Shown: piece by piece, positions 25,929-34,812 of the stretch
How the letters are laid out: each line of letters starts with the position of its first letter
Position numbering within the stretch: position 1 is the first letter of the stretch
Assembly (NCBI RefSeq): GCF_000169455.1
Contig: NZ_AAYC01000002.1
Coordinates: forward strand, 434,001-498,000
Direction of reading: 5' to 3'
Origin: Roseobacter sp. SK209-2-6
Lineage (GTDB): Bacteria > Pseudomonadota > Alphaproteobacteria > Rhodobacterales > Rhodobacteraceae
Length of the DNA stretch: 64,000 nt
The notes under the pieces: generated by a model
Told to the model about the DNA's origin: nothing
Seen by the model: the letters and a program-made list of their open reading frames with translations, nothing else
The model's database searches: none
Position numbers and translations under genes: made by a program

Positions 25929-26726
25929 TTAGGCGGTGCGTTGCAGCAACTTGCCGGGATGTTTGAAGATCTGGCCAAAGCCCTCCAGCTCATCCATGAT
26001 GCCGGCGCGGCGCAGGCAGGACCAGAATTGCGCCTGGTTCGAGGTAATAACTGGTTTCCCAGTGATCTGCTCGATCTCCTGTACGGCGGGAAGCGAACGC
26101 ACCCCACCACAGCTGAGGAAGATCGCGTCCGCATCGGGTTGATCGATCTCCAGCGCGAATTCCTTCCAATACTCAGGCGTCACCAGCCCCATGTCCCAGC
26201 CGCTGGCGATATTGAGCCCCTGGATATCCAGCACATCAAAACCACGTTCAACCAGGAACTCTGCCTCCGCCGTATTGATGTCATCCAGATAGGGTGTGCC
26301 AACCACCAGCTTCTTCGCACCCAGTTCGTCCAGAGCGTCCAGCACCCCTTGCACCAAACACATCGGCTGCGCCCAGGGAGCGCCCTTCTTGATCTCGGCC
26401 ATGACCCGCTCTTCACCGATCACGATAGAGCCCGAGGTGCAGCTGTAGCTGACCACATCCGGCCGTGCCTCCGGTTGAATACGCGCCGCAGCATCGGCCA
26501 TGTGCTCGATATGCTTGGCAAGTGTTTCGGTGGTGGTGTGATCATCTGTCTTCAGGCGGGTGACATAGACCGCCACCCCTTCTGGGGCCATGTCCCAGAA
26601 ATCCCCCTCAGCCGAGGGATCGGTGGACATCAGAATAAAGCCGAGCTTGGCTCGGTGGAATCGTCCGCCATCCATTTCAGGCGTGCGAGGTTTGGACTGA
26701 ATGGTTTGACCAGGCTGAAACATCAC
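25929..26726 (-). CDS. Asp/Glu-racemase superfamily protein (EutA / arylmalonate decarboxylase / maleate isomerase-like), copy 1
   Basis: The 265-residue protein has the two-cysteine signature of this superfamily: SYSCTSGSIVIG near residue 115 and FLSCGGVRSLPAVQEIE near 205. It belongs to the branch with maleate cis-trans isomerase, arylmalonate decarboxylase and EutA of ectoine catabolism. These enzymes act by Cys-mediated proton or double-bond chemistry next to a carboxylate. Its GTG start overlaps the stop of the M24 gene (GTGA); an ATG one codon later is equally possible. Pairing with an M24 gene resembles eutD-eutA. The substrate is unknown. Confidence 0.85.
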   Translation of the reverse strand: MMFQPGQTIQSKPRTPEMDGGRFHRAKLGFILMSTDPSAEGDFWDMAPEGVAVYVTRLKTDDHTTTETLAKHIEHMADAAARIQPEARPDVVSYSCTSGSIVIGEERVMAEIKKGAPWAQPMCLVQGVLDALDELGAKKLVVGTPYLDDINTAEAEFLVERGFDVLDIQGLNIASGWDMGLVTPEYWKEFALEIDQPDADAIFLSCGGVRSLPAVQEIEQITGKPVITSNQAQFWSCLRRAGIMDELEGFGQIFKHPGKLLQRTA

Positions 26727-27865
26727 AGGATGACCTCTTCAACGGATTTTGGATGATGGGTGAGCGGCTCCCAGCCATCGTCGGTGATGATGAAACTGTC
26801 GCCGACCTGAGCGCGGAAAGTGTCGACGGAAACCGAGCCATCCACGGCCAGCACCATGCCCGGCTGGATGATGGTTGTGTCGCCTGTGACCAGCTGCGGT
26901 GCTTCTAGGAAGCTAAAGCCGGTGGCGCGGCCACAGCGGAAGGGATATTCAAAGCCCGCACCCTGGATCACCTCGGCATATTCTGCATGGATGCTTTCGG
27001 CGGTCACACCGGGGCGCAGCGCGTCCAAAGCGGCCTTCTGACTGGCGACGGCCACCTCATAAACCTTCACCTGCTCCGGGTCCGGCTCGCCAATCCAGAA
27101 GGTGCGGTCAAAGCCCAATTTGAAACGGTGAAAATTGGTCATGCCGCAGAAACACAGGAACACCGGCTCCCCCTGTCGCATGACCCGGGTCGAGGCCCGG
27201 TGGTGGGTTTTGATAATGTCTTCACCTGAGGCCATGATCTGCAGGAAATGCGTATTGGGCGACATGTCGGTATCATCGTAATGCGCAGCCAGAAGCTCGG
27301 CGGCCTTGCGGGTGCCAGCCTGGCTGGTGGCGATAGCTACCTCAAATTCCGGCACCCCATCGCCGATGGCTGCGCGGCCTGCATTCATCATCGCAGTGGC
27401 CACCTCACCGGCGTGGCGCGCCAGCTGCAGCTCTTGCGCCGATTTGATCATCCGCATCTCGTTCAGGATCGGGGTGACAGTTGTGAGTGCGACAGCATCG
27501 ACCAGATGGTTCACATAGGCGCGCACCGGCGGCGGCATATGGCCGGGTTCGATCGCCACTTTGGTGGCGGATTGCACCGCCCCCGGCAGTTCCTCTCGCC
27601 ATTCATTACCCATGCCGTCGTTCCACGGCGCAATCCGGCCCACCCGCGCCGCCGCCTGGGCAGAATTGAGATCAATGGTGGGCGTTATCAGCAGCGCCTC
27701 ACCATCCTTGGGCACCACCAGAATGGTGGGGCGGCCAAACTCCATATGCAGATAGTCGTAATAGCCGGTCAGGTAATAGACATTGTCATCATCGGTGATC
27801 AGCGCCACATCGATATCTGCCTCAGCCAGTTTTGTTTGCAGGCGGCTCAAACGATCAGTGAACAT
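26723..27865 (-). CDS. M24-family creatinase-like protein lacking metal ligands
   Basis: The 380 residues have the two-domain pita-bread fold: an N-terminal domain with VYYLTGYYDYLHMEFGRP, then NEMRMIKSAQELQLARHAG leading into the catalytic domain. The five metal ligands of M24 peptidases are gone. Where the second M24 enzyme in this window has LLDTG and CDFDRNF, this one has LCFCG and GFDRTF. The His segment is replaced by GRATGFSF, and the terminal Glu positions are not Glu. A catalytic-type His remains in KTHHRAST. Creatinase (creatine to sarcosine plus urea) is a metal-free relative, and its usual product is a substrate of SoxBDAG encoded next to it. AGGG precedes the ATG. It is the first gene of the seven-gene operon. 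Confidence 0.85.
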   Translation of the reverse strand: MFTDRLSRLQTKLAEADIDVALITDDDNVYYLTGYYDYLHMEFGRPTILVVPKDGEALLITPTIDLNSAQAAARVGRIAPWNDGMGNEWREELPGAVQSATKVAIEPGHMPPPVRAYVNHLVDAVALTTVTPILNEMRMIKSAQELQLARHAGEVATAMMNAGRAAIGDGVPEFEVAIATSQAGTRKAAELLAAHYDDTDMSPNTHFLQIMASGEDIIKTHHRASTRVMRQGEPVFLCFCGMTNFHRFKLGFDRTFWIGEPDPEQVKVYEVAVASQKAALDALRPGVTAESIHAEYAEVIQGAGFEYPFRCGRATGFSFLEAPQLVTGDTTIIQPGMVLAVDGSVSVDTFRAQVGDSFIITDDGWEPLTHHPKSVEEVIL

Positions 27866-27930
27866 AGCGGTTTTCCCTGTGCGAGAGGGCCCAGACCTAC
27901 TGGACCAAATTGTACATTTTCGACGAGCTT

Positions 27931-27992
27931 ATTGCTGGAAATGCCGTTTTCAAAATGACTTTTCATCCCAAATCATGATAACTCATGGTTAT
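27931..27992. promoter_or_regulatory. LysR-type regulatory element A, shared with 32238-32299
   Basis: In this 62-base block 44 positions are identical, without gaps, to a second block at 32238-32299. Shared cores are ATTGCT, TTTCAAAATGAC, TTTCAT, GATAACT and TGGTTAT. It contains a dyad, ATAAC-N5-GTTAT. It lies between the M24 gene and the divergent lysR and overlaps the lysR start codon, which suggests autorepression and activation of the operon. Confidence 0.65.
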
Positions 27993-28866
27993 GAAGAACT
28001 ATCGCCGCACCCTGCCGCCGCTGGACTATCTACTGTTTTTTGAAACCGTTGCCCGGCACAAGAATTTCACCCGCGCCGCCGAAGAGCTGAACGTCAGCCA
28101 GGCAGCGGTCAGCAAGCGGATCAAATTTTTGGAAACCTGGCTGGGAGTCGAGTTGATCAGCCGCCACGGACGTGCGGTCGATCTGACCAAGGCGGGGCAC
28201 AAGCTTGCTGCCAACGCCTCTGAAGCCCTTGAATACCTCGCGCTTGGCATTGGACAATTGCGGCAGGGCAGCCATGAAAAGCTGTCTTTGGCGTCAAATA
28301 TCGCAGTGTCGCAATTCTGGTTGACGCCGCAGGTGAATGAATACCTTCTTAGCCAGGACGCCGTTCCTGTCTCAGTTACCGCATCCAACAATGAAGCCGA
28401 TATTTTAAACCAGGATCACGATGCGATCGTCTATTACGGAAGCGACATTCCCCTAGGTTGGGATGGAGAGGTCCTGTTCGAAGAGATCTGGCAGCCTTTG
28501 GCCGCGCCCGGGTTGCTGGCTGAAAACCCCAATCTGGAGCAGGTTCCCCTGCTGGACTTCGACAAGCTGGCGCTTAAATGGATCAATTGGCCGGATTTCA
28601 TGGAGCTCACCGGCGCTGCCAAACTTGCTGGGGGGCCACGCGTAAATCTGGGCTCTTACGGCAGTTCCCTGGATGCGGCAATCCGAGGTAAGGGCATCGC
28701 TCTGGGCTGCCCCGATGTTCTGAAATATGAAATCGAGGCCGGACGGCTGACCCCGTTGGAGGGTACGCCCCTCAAAACGGGACGTACCTATTTTCTCATC
28801 TGGCAGAGCGGAACCCTATCCCAACGCACCCGCGATCTGTTGCGGGACGTTGGGATCGAGATTTAG
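27985..28866 (+). CDS. LysR-family regulator of the N-methyl compound locus (GcvA-like)
   Basis: The 293-residue protein has an N-terminal winged helix (LPPLDYLLFFETVARHKNF, then ELNVSQAAVSKRIKFLE) and a LysR effector domain ending with YFLIWQSGTLSQRTRDLLRD. The LPPL-LxxFE start is typical of the GcvA-like subgroup. It is divergent from the seven-gene operon and convergent with the ABC transporter operon (12-base gap). The putative binding block A covers its own start codon. The start may be 27985 or the second ATG at 27991; no clear ribosome binding site precedes either. Confidence 0.9.
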   Translation: MVMKNYRRTLPPLDYLLFFETVARHKNFTRAAEELNVSQAAVSKRIKFLETWLGVELISRHGRAVDLTKAGHKLAANASEALEYLALGIGQLRQGSHEKLSLASNIAVSQFWLTPQVNEYLLSQDAVPVSVTASNNEADILNQDHDAIVYYGSDIPLGWDGEVLFEEIWQPLAAPGLLAENPNLEQVPLLDFDKLALKWINWPDFMELTGAAKLAGGPRVNLGSYGSSLDAAIRGKGIALGCPDVLKYEIEAGRLTPLEGTPLKTGRTYFLIWQSGTLSQRTRDLLRDVGIEI

Positions 28867-28878
28867 GCACAGAACGGA

Positions 28879-29694
28879 TCAAACCGCTTCGCGCACCGCG
28901 CTGAGGAACTGCTGGGTGCGTTCACGCTGCGGGTTGCCAAAGAGCTCGGAAGGATGCCCCTGTTCTTCGATCTTACCACCGTAGAAAAAGCAGACCCGGT
29001 CCGAGATGTCACGGGCAAAGCCCATCTGGTGTGTCACCATCAGCATGGTCAGATTGTGCTCGGATACCAGTCCACGGATAACATTGGTCACCTCGCCAAT
29101 CACCTCTGGGTCCAGCGCTGATGTCACCTCGTCAAACAGCATCACCTTTGGCCGCATCGCCAGAGCCCGGGCAATGGCAACGCGCTGCTGCTGACCACCG
29201 GACAGACGCGAAGGATGCTGGTCCTTCTTGGCGATCATGCCCACCAGCTCCAGCAACTCCTCAGAACGATCCCGCGCCTCGGCCTTGGACAGGCCCAGCA
29301 CCTGCACCGGTCCTTCCATGCAGTTCTCCAGCGCGGTCATATGCGGGAACAGGTTAAAATGCTGAAAGCACATGCCGATATCGGCCCTGCGGCTGCGCAG
29401 GTGACGCTCATTCGCGGGCACCAGTTTGCCGCCCTTGGGCATATGTGTCAGAGGTTGGCCATCCACATAGATCACCCCGCTGTTGATCTGCTCCAGCGTC
29501 ATCAGCATGCGCAAGACTGTGGTCTTCCCCGACCCCGACGGGCCAATGATGGAGACCATTTCGCCTGCGTTGATGTCGAGGTCGAGATCATCAAGAACGG
29601 TCAGCGCGCCATAGGATTTGCGCACTTTTCGAAAACTCACCATGGGTGTGTTTTCTCCGCTCAGTTCGGTCGGAAAACCTGACATATCCAGCAT
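28879..29694 (-). CDS. Amino-acid-type ABC transporter ATP-binding protein (EhuA-like)
   Basis: This 271-residue ATPase energises uptake by the polar amino acid family importer encoded with it. It has Walker A IIGPSGSGKTTVLRML (residues ~48-63), Q-loop CFQHFNLFPHM, signature LSGGQQQRVAIARAL, Walker B VMLFDEVTSALD and switch VTHQMGFA. The style is that of GlnQ/HisP and of EhuA, the ectoine/hydroxyectoine importer ATPase. Its ATG shares one base with the stop of the preceding permease gene. It is the last gene of the four-gene transport operon. Confidence 0.92.
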   Translation of the reverse strand: MLDMSGFPTELSGENTPMVSFRKVRKSYGALTVLDDLDLDINAGEMVSIIGPSGSGKTTVLRMLMTLEQINSGVIYVDGQPLTHMPKGGKLVPANERHLRSRRADIGMCFQHFNLFPHMTALENCMEGPVQVLGLSKAEARDRSEELLELVGMIAKKDQHPSRLSGGQQQRVAIARALAMRPKVMLFDEVTSALDPEVIGEVTNVIRGLVSEHNLTMLMVTHQMGFARDISDRVCFFYGGKIEEQGHPSELFGNPQRERTQQFLSAVREAV

Positions 29695-30362
29695 TACTTA
29701 AGCCCCAGTTTACGACGCACCCGCCCTTCGACCAGCCGGATCAGACCCGCAGCAGGAAGAGAGATTGCAAGGAAAATGATGCCAACCATCGTGAAGGGTT
29801 CCAGAAAACGGTAGTGCTCTGACCCGATGGCATTGGCAGTGTGAATGAGTTCGGCGACCCCGATGACCGACAACATCGGCGTATCCTTGAAGATACCAAC
29901 CAGATAGTTGCCCATGCCCGACAGGGCCGAAGGGATCGCCTGCGGAATGATGACACGGCGGTATTTCTGTACCGTCGTCATATTGAGCGCGATCGCCGCC
30001 TCCCATTGCCCCTTTGGCACGCTGTCAATGCCGCCGCGATAGACTTCGGACAGGTAGCAGGAGTAATGCAGCCCGATGGCGATCATCCCCGACATCCAGG
30101 GGCTGAGGCGAATACCAAACTGCGGCCCAACGTAAAAGATAAAGAATATCTGCAACAAGAGCGGGGTGGAGCGGATGAACTCAACAAATTCACGCACCAC
30201 AAAGGTCAACCCGCGATAAGGGCTGCGCTGCGCGATGGCGAGGGCAAGCCCCAACACCAAAGCGATGGCATAGCCCGCGCCAGCCGCCAGCAGGGTATTG
30301 CCGGTGGCCGTTACCAGGCGGGGCAGGATTTCCCAGGCGAATTCCCATTTCCAGTCAAACAT
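29694..30362 (-). CDS. ABC transporter permease (polar amino acid family, EhuD-like)
   Basis: The 222-residue inner membrane protein has about five helices. The cytoplasmic EAA loop of the HisM/GlnP family is visible as SVPKGQWEAAIALNMTTVQKYRRVIIPQA (about residues 110-140), which contacts the ATPase. The N-terminus FDWKWEFAWEILPRL and first helix are typical of the paired permeases. It starts three bases after the first permease and overlaps the ATPase gene, so translation is coupled. Confidence 0.92.
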   Translation of the reverse strand: MFDWKWEFAWEILPRLVTATGNTLLAAGAGYAIALVLGLALAIAQRSPYRGLTFVVREFVEFIRSTPLLLQIFFIFYVGPQFGIRLSPWMSGMIAIGLHYSCYLSEVYRGGIDSVPKGQWEAAIALNMTTVQKYRRVIIPQAIPSALSGMGNYLVGIFKDTPMLSVIGVAELIHTANAIGSEHYRFLEPFTMVGIIFLAISLPAAGLIRLVEGRVRRKLGLK

Positions 30363-30365
30363 GGA

Positions 30366-31031
30366 TCATGCCCTCCCCATTTTGCGGGCCATGTAGCCCT
30401 CGAGCCAGCGCATGAAGGGCGTGACCATGAAACGCGCCAGAATGTAGTAGATGACCAAAGCGGCGCCGAAGGCCTGGGCCGACAGGAAGGTGGAACTGTT
30501 GATCTGTTTGGTTTCAAACATCAGGTCAGCCACCGAAATCAGGGAAACCAGCGCTGTGCCCTTGAGCAGTTCAATCATCAGATTGCCCCAGGGCGGCAAC
30601 ATATTGACCAGAGCCTGCGGGAGGATGATCCGCTGCATTCGCTGCGCCGGGGACATATTGATCGCCAGCGCTGCCTCCCATTGCCCCTTGGGGACAGAAA
30701 GAATGCCGCCGCGCACCAGCTCAGCCCCATAAGCGCCGATGTTCATGCCCACTGCCACATAGCCGGCGGTGAATTTGTCAATTGTTACGCCGAACAACGG
30801 CAAGACAAAGAAGATCCAATAGAGCTGCACCAAAAGCGAGGTGCCGCGAAAGATCTCGATATAGGTGACCGCAGAACCACGGATCAGCTTGTTGGAAGAC
30901 AGCTTCATCAGCCCCATCATCAGGGCGATAGTTACACCGAGAATGGCCGCGAGGAAGAACTGCGCAACGGTCATACCGCTGCCAGCAAGAAGACGCGGCC
31001 AGTACTGGATAACGAAATCAAAGATATTCAT
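30366..31031 (-). CDS. ABC transporter permease (polar amino acid family, EhuC-like)
   Basis: The 221-residue partner permease has the same fold and an EAA loop reading SVPKGQWEAALAINMSPAQRMQRIILPQ. It has five hydrophobic helices, starting with MTVAQFFLAAILGVTIALMMG. The frame runs open to 31175, but those extra residues overlap the binding-protein gene and are not hydrophobic, so the ATG at 31031 (MNIFDFVIQYWPRLL) was chosen. It follows the substrate-binding protein gene by 70 bases. Confidence 0.92.
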   Translation of the reverse strand: MNIFDFVIQYWPRLLAGSGMTVAQFFLAAILGVTIALMMGLMKLSSNKLIRGSAVTYIEIFRGTSLLVQLYWIFFVLPLFGVTIDKFTAGYVAVGMNIGAYGAELVRGGILSVPKGQWEAALAINMSPAQRMQRIILPQALVNMLPPWGNLMIELLKGTALVSLISVADLMFETKQINSSTFLSAQAFGAALVIYYILARFMVTPFMRWLEGYMARKMGRA

Positions 31032-31101
31032 GGATCCGCTCTGCCATATAAAAGGACGTGCAAAGTGCAGCGAGGCTTTGGAGCCTCGCTGCGCAGGTGG
31101 C

Positions 31102-31950
31102 TCAGCGGTTGCCGCAGACCCATTCTGCCGTTTTGTCACCGGGCAGATGCGACGGGGTGTAGCCGTATTCAGCAACAGCGTTCAGCATTGCGTCGCTGCC
31201 GACATAGCTTGCCAAGGCTGCGTTGAACTTTGCCATGAACTCTGCGTCTTCGTCGCGAAAGCCGATGCCGACCCAGTTTTTAGTCCATTCAGGCAGCGCC
31301 GAGGGATCGGTCACTTCGAATTTGCCTTCGGACTGGTCCGCCAGATACAGCGCCTCGAAATAGGTCAGCGCTGCAGCATCCGCACGGCCCGCGTTCATCG
31401 CTGCAAGGGTCTCCGTCGGGCCAGGCACCTGCATCATCTGCCCATCGCTCAGGCCTTCCTTGCGCGAGGCTTCGACAGTGTTTGCACCGGAATACATGAT
31501 CAGGACGGAACCGTCGTTGGATAGAACATCCTTGTAGTTGTTGATGTTTTTCGGGTTACCGGCAGGCACCAGGAAGGCATCGCCCATGGAGCCGATCGGC
31601 TCGGAGAAGGCGATGTTCTGGCAGCGGCTGTTCAGGATATAGAGACCACCGGTGATCATATCATAGCGGTTGGCCTTGAGGCCGGGGATCAGCCCGCCCC
31701 ATTCGGTGACCGTAGTTTCCACTTCGGTGTGACCCATCTCCGCCAGAATGCCGAGAGCAATCTCGTTGACAAAGCCTTTGGCGTTTCCGTCCTCATCAGG
31801 AAAACCCCAGATCGGGATATTGGAAAAGCCGATCCGGATCGGCTCGCCCGCTGCAATCCGATCCTCCAGTGGTCCGGCAAACACCGATACGGTGCTCAGA
31901 ACTGTTGCGGCCACTGCGGTGCCGAGTGCCTTAAATAGTGTGCAAGTCAT
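31102..31950 (-). CDS. ABC transporter substrate-binding protein (EhuB-like)
   Basis: The 282-residue protein is exported by a Sec signal (ALGTAVAATVLSTVSVFA, cleavage near residue 25). It has the family-3 solute-binding fold: IRIGFSNIPIWGFPDEDG, then TEWGGLIPGLKANRYDMI, then GGLYILNSRCQNIAFSEP. That Cys-containing segment resembles EhuB, the ectoine/hydroxyectoine receptor, more than HisJ or GlnH, which supports a small zwitterionic compatible-solute-like ligand. The ligand itself cannot be read from sequence. GGGAGG precedes the ATG. It is the first gene of the transport operon. Confidence 0.9.
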   Translation of the reverse strand: MTCTLFKALGTAVAATVLSTVSVFAGPLEDRIAAGEPIRIGFSNIPIWGFPDEDGNAKGFVNEIALGILAEMGHTEVETTVTEWGGLIPGLKANRYDMITGGLYILNSRCQNIAFSEPIGSMGDAFLVPAGNPKNINNYKDVLSNDGSVLIMYSGANTVEASRKEGLSDGQMMQVPGPTETLAAMNAGRADAAALTYFEALYLADQSEGKFEVTDPSALPEWTKNWVGIGFRDEDAEFMAKFNAALASYVGSDAMLNAVAEYGYTPSHLPGDKTAEWVCGNR

Positions 31951-32101
31951 AGGTTCCTCCCAGAATGAAACTTGGCGCAGATGTGAGGGCGAGGCGTTCC
32001 CGTGCAGAAACCCCGCCCCCAGTTGTCACACCCTGCGCCACCGCTGATTTTGAGAGCAAAAACCAGATGCAGCGCGGGGGCAGTGAATTCCTTGATGTTA
32101 T

Positions 32102-32121
32102 GAAGTGAATTCAATCACTTC
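32102..32121. promoter_or_regulatory. Perfect inverted repeat upstream of the transport operon
   Basis: GAAGTGA-ATTCAA-TCACTTC is a perfect 7-base dyad with a 6-base spacer, about 150 bases upstream of the binding-protein start. It may be an operator or an mRNA leader hairpin. Confidence 0.4.
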
Positions 32122-32237
32122 GCGATCTTCCTCCTAGCAACGCCCAAACCATTCGTAAGCTTGCGCGCTGATATTCCTTCAATCAGGCAGATTTTATTGG
32201 TCAATCTGCCTTTCTTCACAAAATTTCGAACCAGAGT

Positions 32238-32299
32238 ATTGCTACAAATTCGCATTTCAAAATGACCTTTCATGTGGCCATTTGATAACTTGTGGTTAT
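32238..32299. promoter_or_regulatory. LysR-type regulatory element B, shared with 27931-27992
   Basis: This is the ungapped partner of element A (44 of 62 positions identical), including TTTCAAAATGAC and the ATAAC-N5-GTTAT dyad. It lies about 290 bases upstream of the binding-protein gene and past the 3' end of the dimethylglycine-dehydrogenase-like gene. It most likely serves the transport operon. Confidence 0.6.
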
Positions 32300-32333
32300 T
32301 GGATTTCCTCTAGTTGTCCGAGAACTCATACCT

Positions 32334-34793
32334 TCAGTCCTGGCCCGTCAGCATGCGTTTGCTCTGCGGGTCATAGAACGGAGCGAGGCTGACATCGGCC
32401 GGTATGCTCTTGCCTTCGACCAGCACGGTAAAGGCGCCCTTCGCCACCCTATCCTTCTCTGTTTGGCCTTGCGGAAGCTGCAACAGGCAGAGCCCAACCG
32501 CCGAACCGAGGCTCTGTCCCCAGGCGCCGGCTGTGACGTAGCCCGCGATTTTGCCATCCCGCAGAACTGGCTCGTTGTGATGCAAGAGCGGCTCTGGATC
32601 CTGAAGCTTGATGGAACAGAGGAAGGGGCCCTTGTTTTCCGCCCTGCGCGCCAGATAGGCGTCGCGGCCAATAAAGGGGATCTCTTTCTTTGTCTTGCAG
32701 ACAAACTCCATCCCCAGCTGATGCGGCGCTTCGGTATAGGCCATCTCGTGGCCCCAGTGCACAAAGCCCTTTTCCAGTCGCAGGGCATTCAAAGCCTCGC
32801 CGCCGATCAGACACAAGCCATCCTGCGCGCCCGCCTGCATCAACAACTCAAAGACATGTTCGGCAAAATCGGGGGTGATAAAGATCTCCCAGCCCATTTC
32901 GCCGGAATAGGACAGACGCTGAGCAAAGACCGGCGCGTGGCCAATGTGGAAATGCTGCAGGCTATTGAAGGGGAAGGCCGCGTTTGAGGCATCAATTCCG
33001 CTGACGCGCTGCAACAAATCACGGCTTTTGGGGCCCATGATGCCCAGCACGCCATAGGCAGAGGTCGCATCCCGCAGGCGCAGATCTTCGCCGAGCTGGA
33101 TCAGATCCCGCAGATGCAGATAGTCGCGGCGGGTGTGAGAGATCGAGCTCATCACCATGAAGCTCTCATCGCCGTGGCGCGCCACGGTGACATCGCTTTC
33201 GATACCGCCGCGTTCATTCAGCATCAGCGTGTAGACAACCCGCCCATTTGCCATGGCCATATTGTTGGTGCAGGCCCGCTGCAGGAAGCTCTCGGCGTCT
33301 TTGCCTTCGACCATCAGCTTGCCCAGCATGGTGTAGTCGATCAGCGCCACGCCTTCGCGCGCCGCCTTCTGCTCTTCCAGCACATGGGGGAACCAATTCT
33401 GGCGGCCAAAACTGTATTCATACTTGGGCTCGACCCCGTTGGGCGCGAACCAACCGGGGCGTTCCCAGCCCTGCGCCTCGGCATAGCAGGCCCCTAGTGC
33501 TTTCATCGGGTGATAGAACGGCGTGCGGCGCAGATTGCGCGCGGTTTCCCGCTGCCGGTTGGGCCAATGCATCGCATAGGTCAGCACCAGAGTCTCGGGG
33601 CAGCGTTCCTGCAGATAGGGGTCGCGCGCCTGGAATTCCTCGCAGCGCTTTGGGTCCATCTCGCTCAGATCAATAGGCGGGTGCCCGTCAATAATCCACT
33701 GCGCCAGTGCCCTGCCCGCGCCAGATCCGGACTGAATACCGGTGGAATTCACCCCGCCCAGCACAAAGTAATTCGAAATGTCAGGCGCCTGCCCCAAGAT
33801 GAAACGGCCATCGTAAGAATAGCTTTCGGGCCCATTAAAGAAGGTGCGGATTCCGGTTTCCTGCAGCAGCGGCACCCGGTTCATCGCCAGTTCCAGCACC
33901 TCCATCACGTCCTCTTCGACAAAGGGCAGGCTGTCGTATTCAAAGCTTTCCGAAATGCCTTTTATGCCCCAGGGCTTGGCCTGAAAATGGGCAAAGCCAA
34001 AGAGCAGCTTGCCGGCGTCTTCCTTCCAATAAGTGCCATCGCAGTAAGAGCGCAGAACCGGCAGATCGCTGGGCAGATTGTCGATAGCCTCAGTGACCAG
34101 ATAGTAATGCTCGCAGGCGTGCAGCGGCACCCCGACACCGTTCTGACGGCCCAGATCCCGCGCCCACATGCCACCGCAATTGACCACATAGTCGGCCCGG
34201 ATGGTGCCCCGATCGGTGCGCACGCCCACGGCCATGCCGCCTTCGGTCAGCACCTCTTCGACCTTGGTATATTCAAAGATCTTGGCGCCACGCATCCGCG
34301 CCCCCTTGGCCAGGGCGGTGGTCAGGTCCACCGGGTTCGCAGAGCCATCGCTGGGCATATAGATGCCGCCCAGCACGCCTTCGGGGTTCATCAGCGGCCA
34401 GCGTTCCTGGATTTCGGGGGTTTCAAGATATTGCGCCTCAATGCCAAACAACGCGGCAAAATCCGCCTTACGCTTCAGCTCGGCCATACGCTCGTGATTG
34501 GTAGCAACAGAAATGGAGCCCGAGCGGCGATAGCCGGGATTCTGGCCAGTCTCGGCTTCGATCTCTTCCAGCAGTTCGATACCATATTTGGCAAAGGCGG
34601 TGGTGGCGTGGCTGCCCTGAAGCTGCCCGACCAGCCCCGCAGCATGCCAGGTGGTGCCCGAGGTCAGCTGTTTGCGCTCCAGCAGGACCACATCGGTCAA
34701 CCCCTGTTTGGCCAGATGATAGGCCACGGAACAGCCATGGATACCGCCCCCGATGATGACGACCGTTGCCTGTGGTGGAAGATGCTTGCTCAT
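32334..34793 (-). CDS. Dimethylglycine dehydrogenase-like FAD/folate oxidoreductase
   Basis: This 819-residue two-module enzyme has an N-terminal DAO-type FAD domain with VVIIGGGIHGCSVAYHLAKQG. Its SGTTWHAAGL motif holds the His that binds FAD covalently in dimethylglycine dehydrogenases. A FAO-type linker follows near residue 380. A C-terminal GcvT folate domain (~450-815) has GVALIDYTMLGKLMVEG and GGEALNALRLEKGF. The family oxidises N-methyl amino acids and transfers the methyl carbon to tetrahydrofolate. It ends a three-gene operon with an M24 hydrolase and a racemase-like gene. The natural substrate may differ from dimethylglycine. Confidence 0.9.
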   Translation of the reverse strand: MSKHLPPQATVVIIGGGIHGCSVAYHLAKQGLTDVVLLERKQLTSGTTWHAAGLVGQLQGSHATTAFAKYGIELLEEIEAETGQNPGYRRSGSISVATNHERMAELKRKADFAALFGIEAQYLETPEIQERWPLMNPEGVLGGIYMPSDGSANPVDLTTALAKGARMRGAKIFEYTKVEEVLTEGGMAVGVRTDRGTIRADYVVNCGGMWARDLGRQNGVGVPLHACEHYYLVTEAIDNLPSDLPVLRSYCDGTYWKEDAGKLLFGFAHFQAKPWGIKGISESFEYDSLPFVEEDVMEVLELAMNRVPLLQETGIRTFFNGPESYSYDGRFILGQAPDISNYFVLGGVNSTGIQSGSGAGRALAQWIIDGHPPIDLSEMDPKRCEEFQARDPYLQERCPETLVLTYAMHWPNRQRETARNLRRTPFYHPMKALGACYAEAQGWERPGWFAPNGVEPKYEYSFGRQNWFPHVLEEQKAAREGVALIDYTMLGKLMVEGKDAESFLQRACTNNMAMANGRVVYTLMLNERGGIESDVTVARHGDESFMVMSSISHTRRDYLHLRDLIQLGEDLRLRDATSAYGVLGIMGPKSRDLLQRVSGIDASNAAFPFNSLQHFHIGHAPVFAQRLSYSGEMGWEIFITPDFAEHVFELLMQAGAQDGLCLIGGEALNALRLEKGFVHWGHEMAYTEAPHQLGMEFVCKTKKEIPFIGRDAYLARRAENKGPFLCSIKLQDPEPLLHHNEPVLRDGKIAGYVTAGAWGQSLGSAVGLCLLQLPQGQTEKDRVAKGAFTVLVEGKSIPADVSLAPFYDPQSKRMLTGQD

Positions 34794-34812
34794 AGTCTCT
34801 TGGCCTGTCGAA

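Noticed and set aside
29841-31226. 461-codon plus-strand open frame across the ABC permease genes
   Set aside because: It is antisense to well-supported permeases; His/Gln/Arg-rich shadow translation with no domain.
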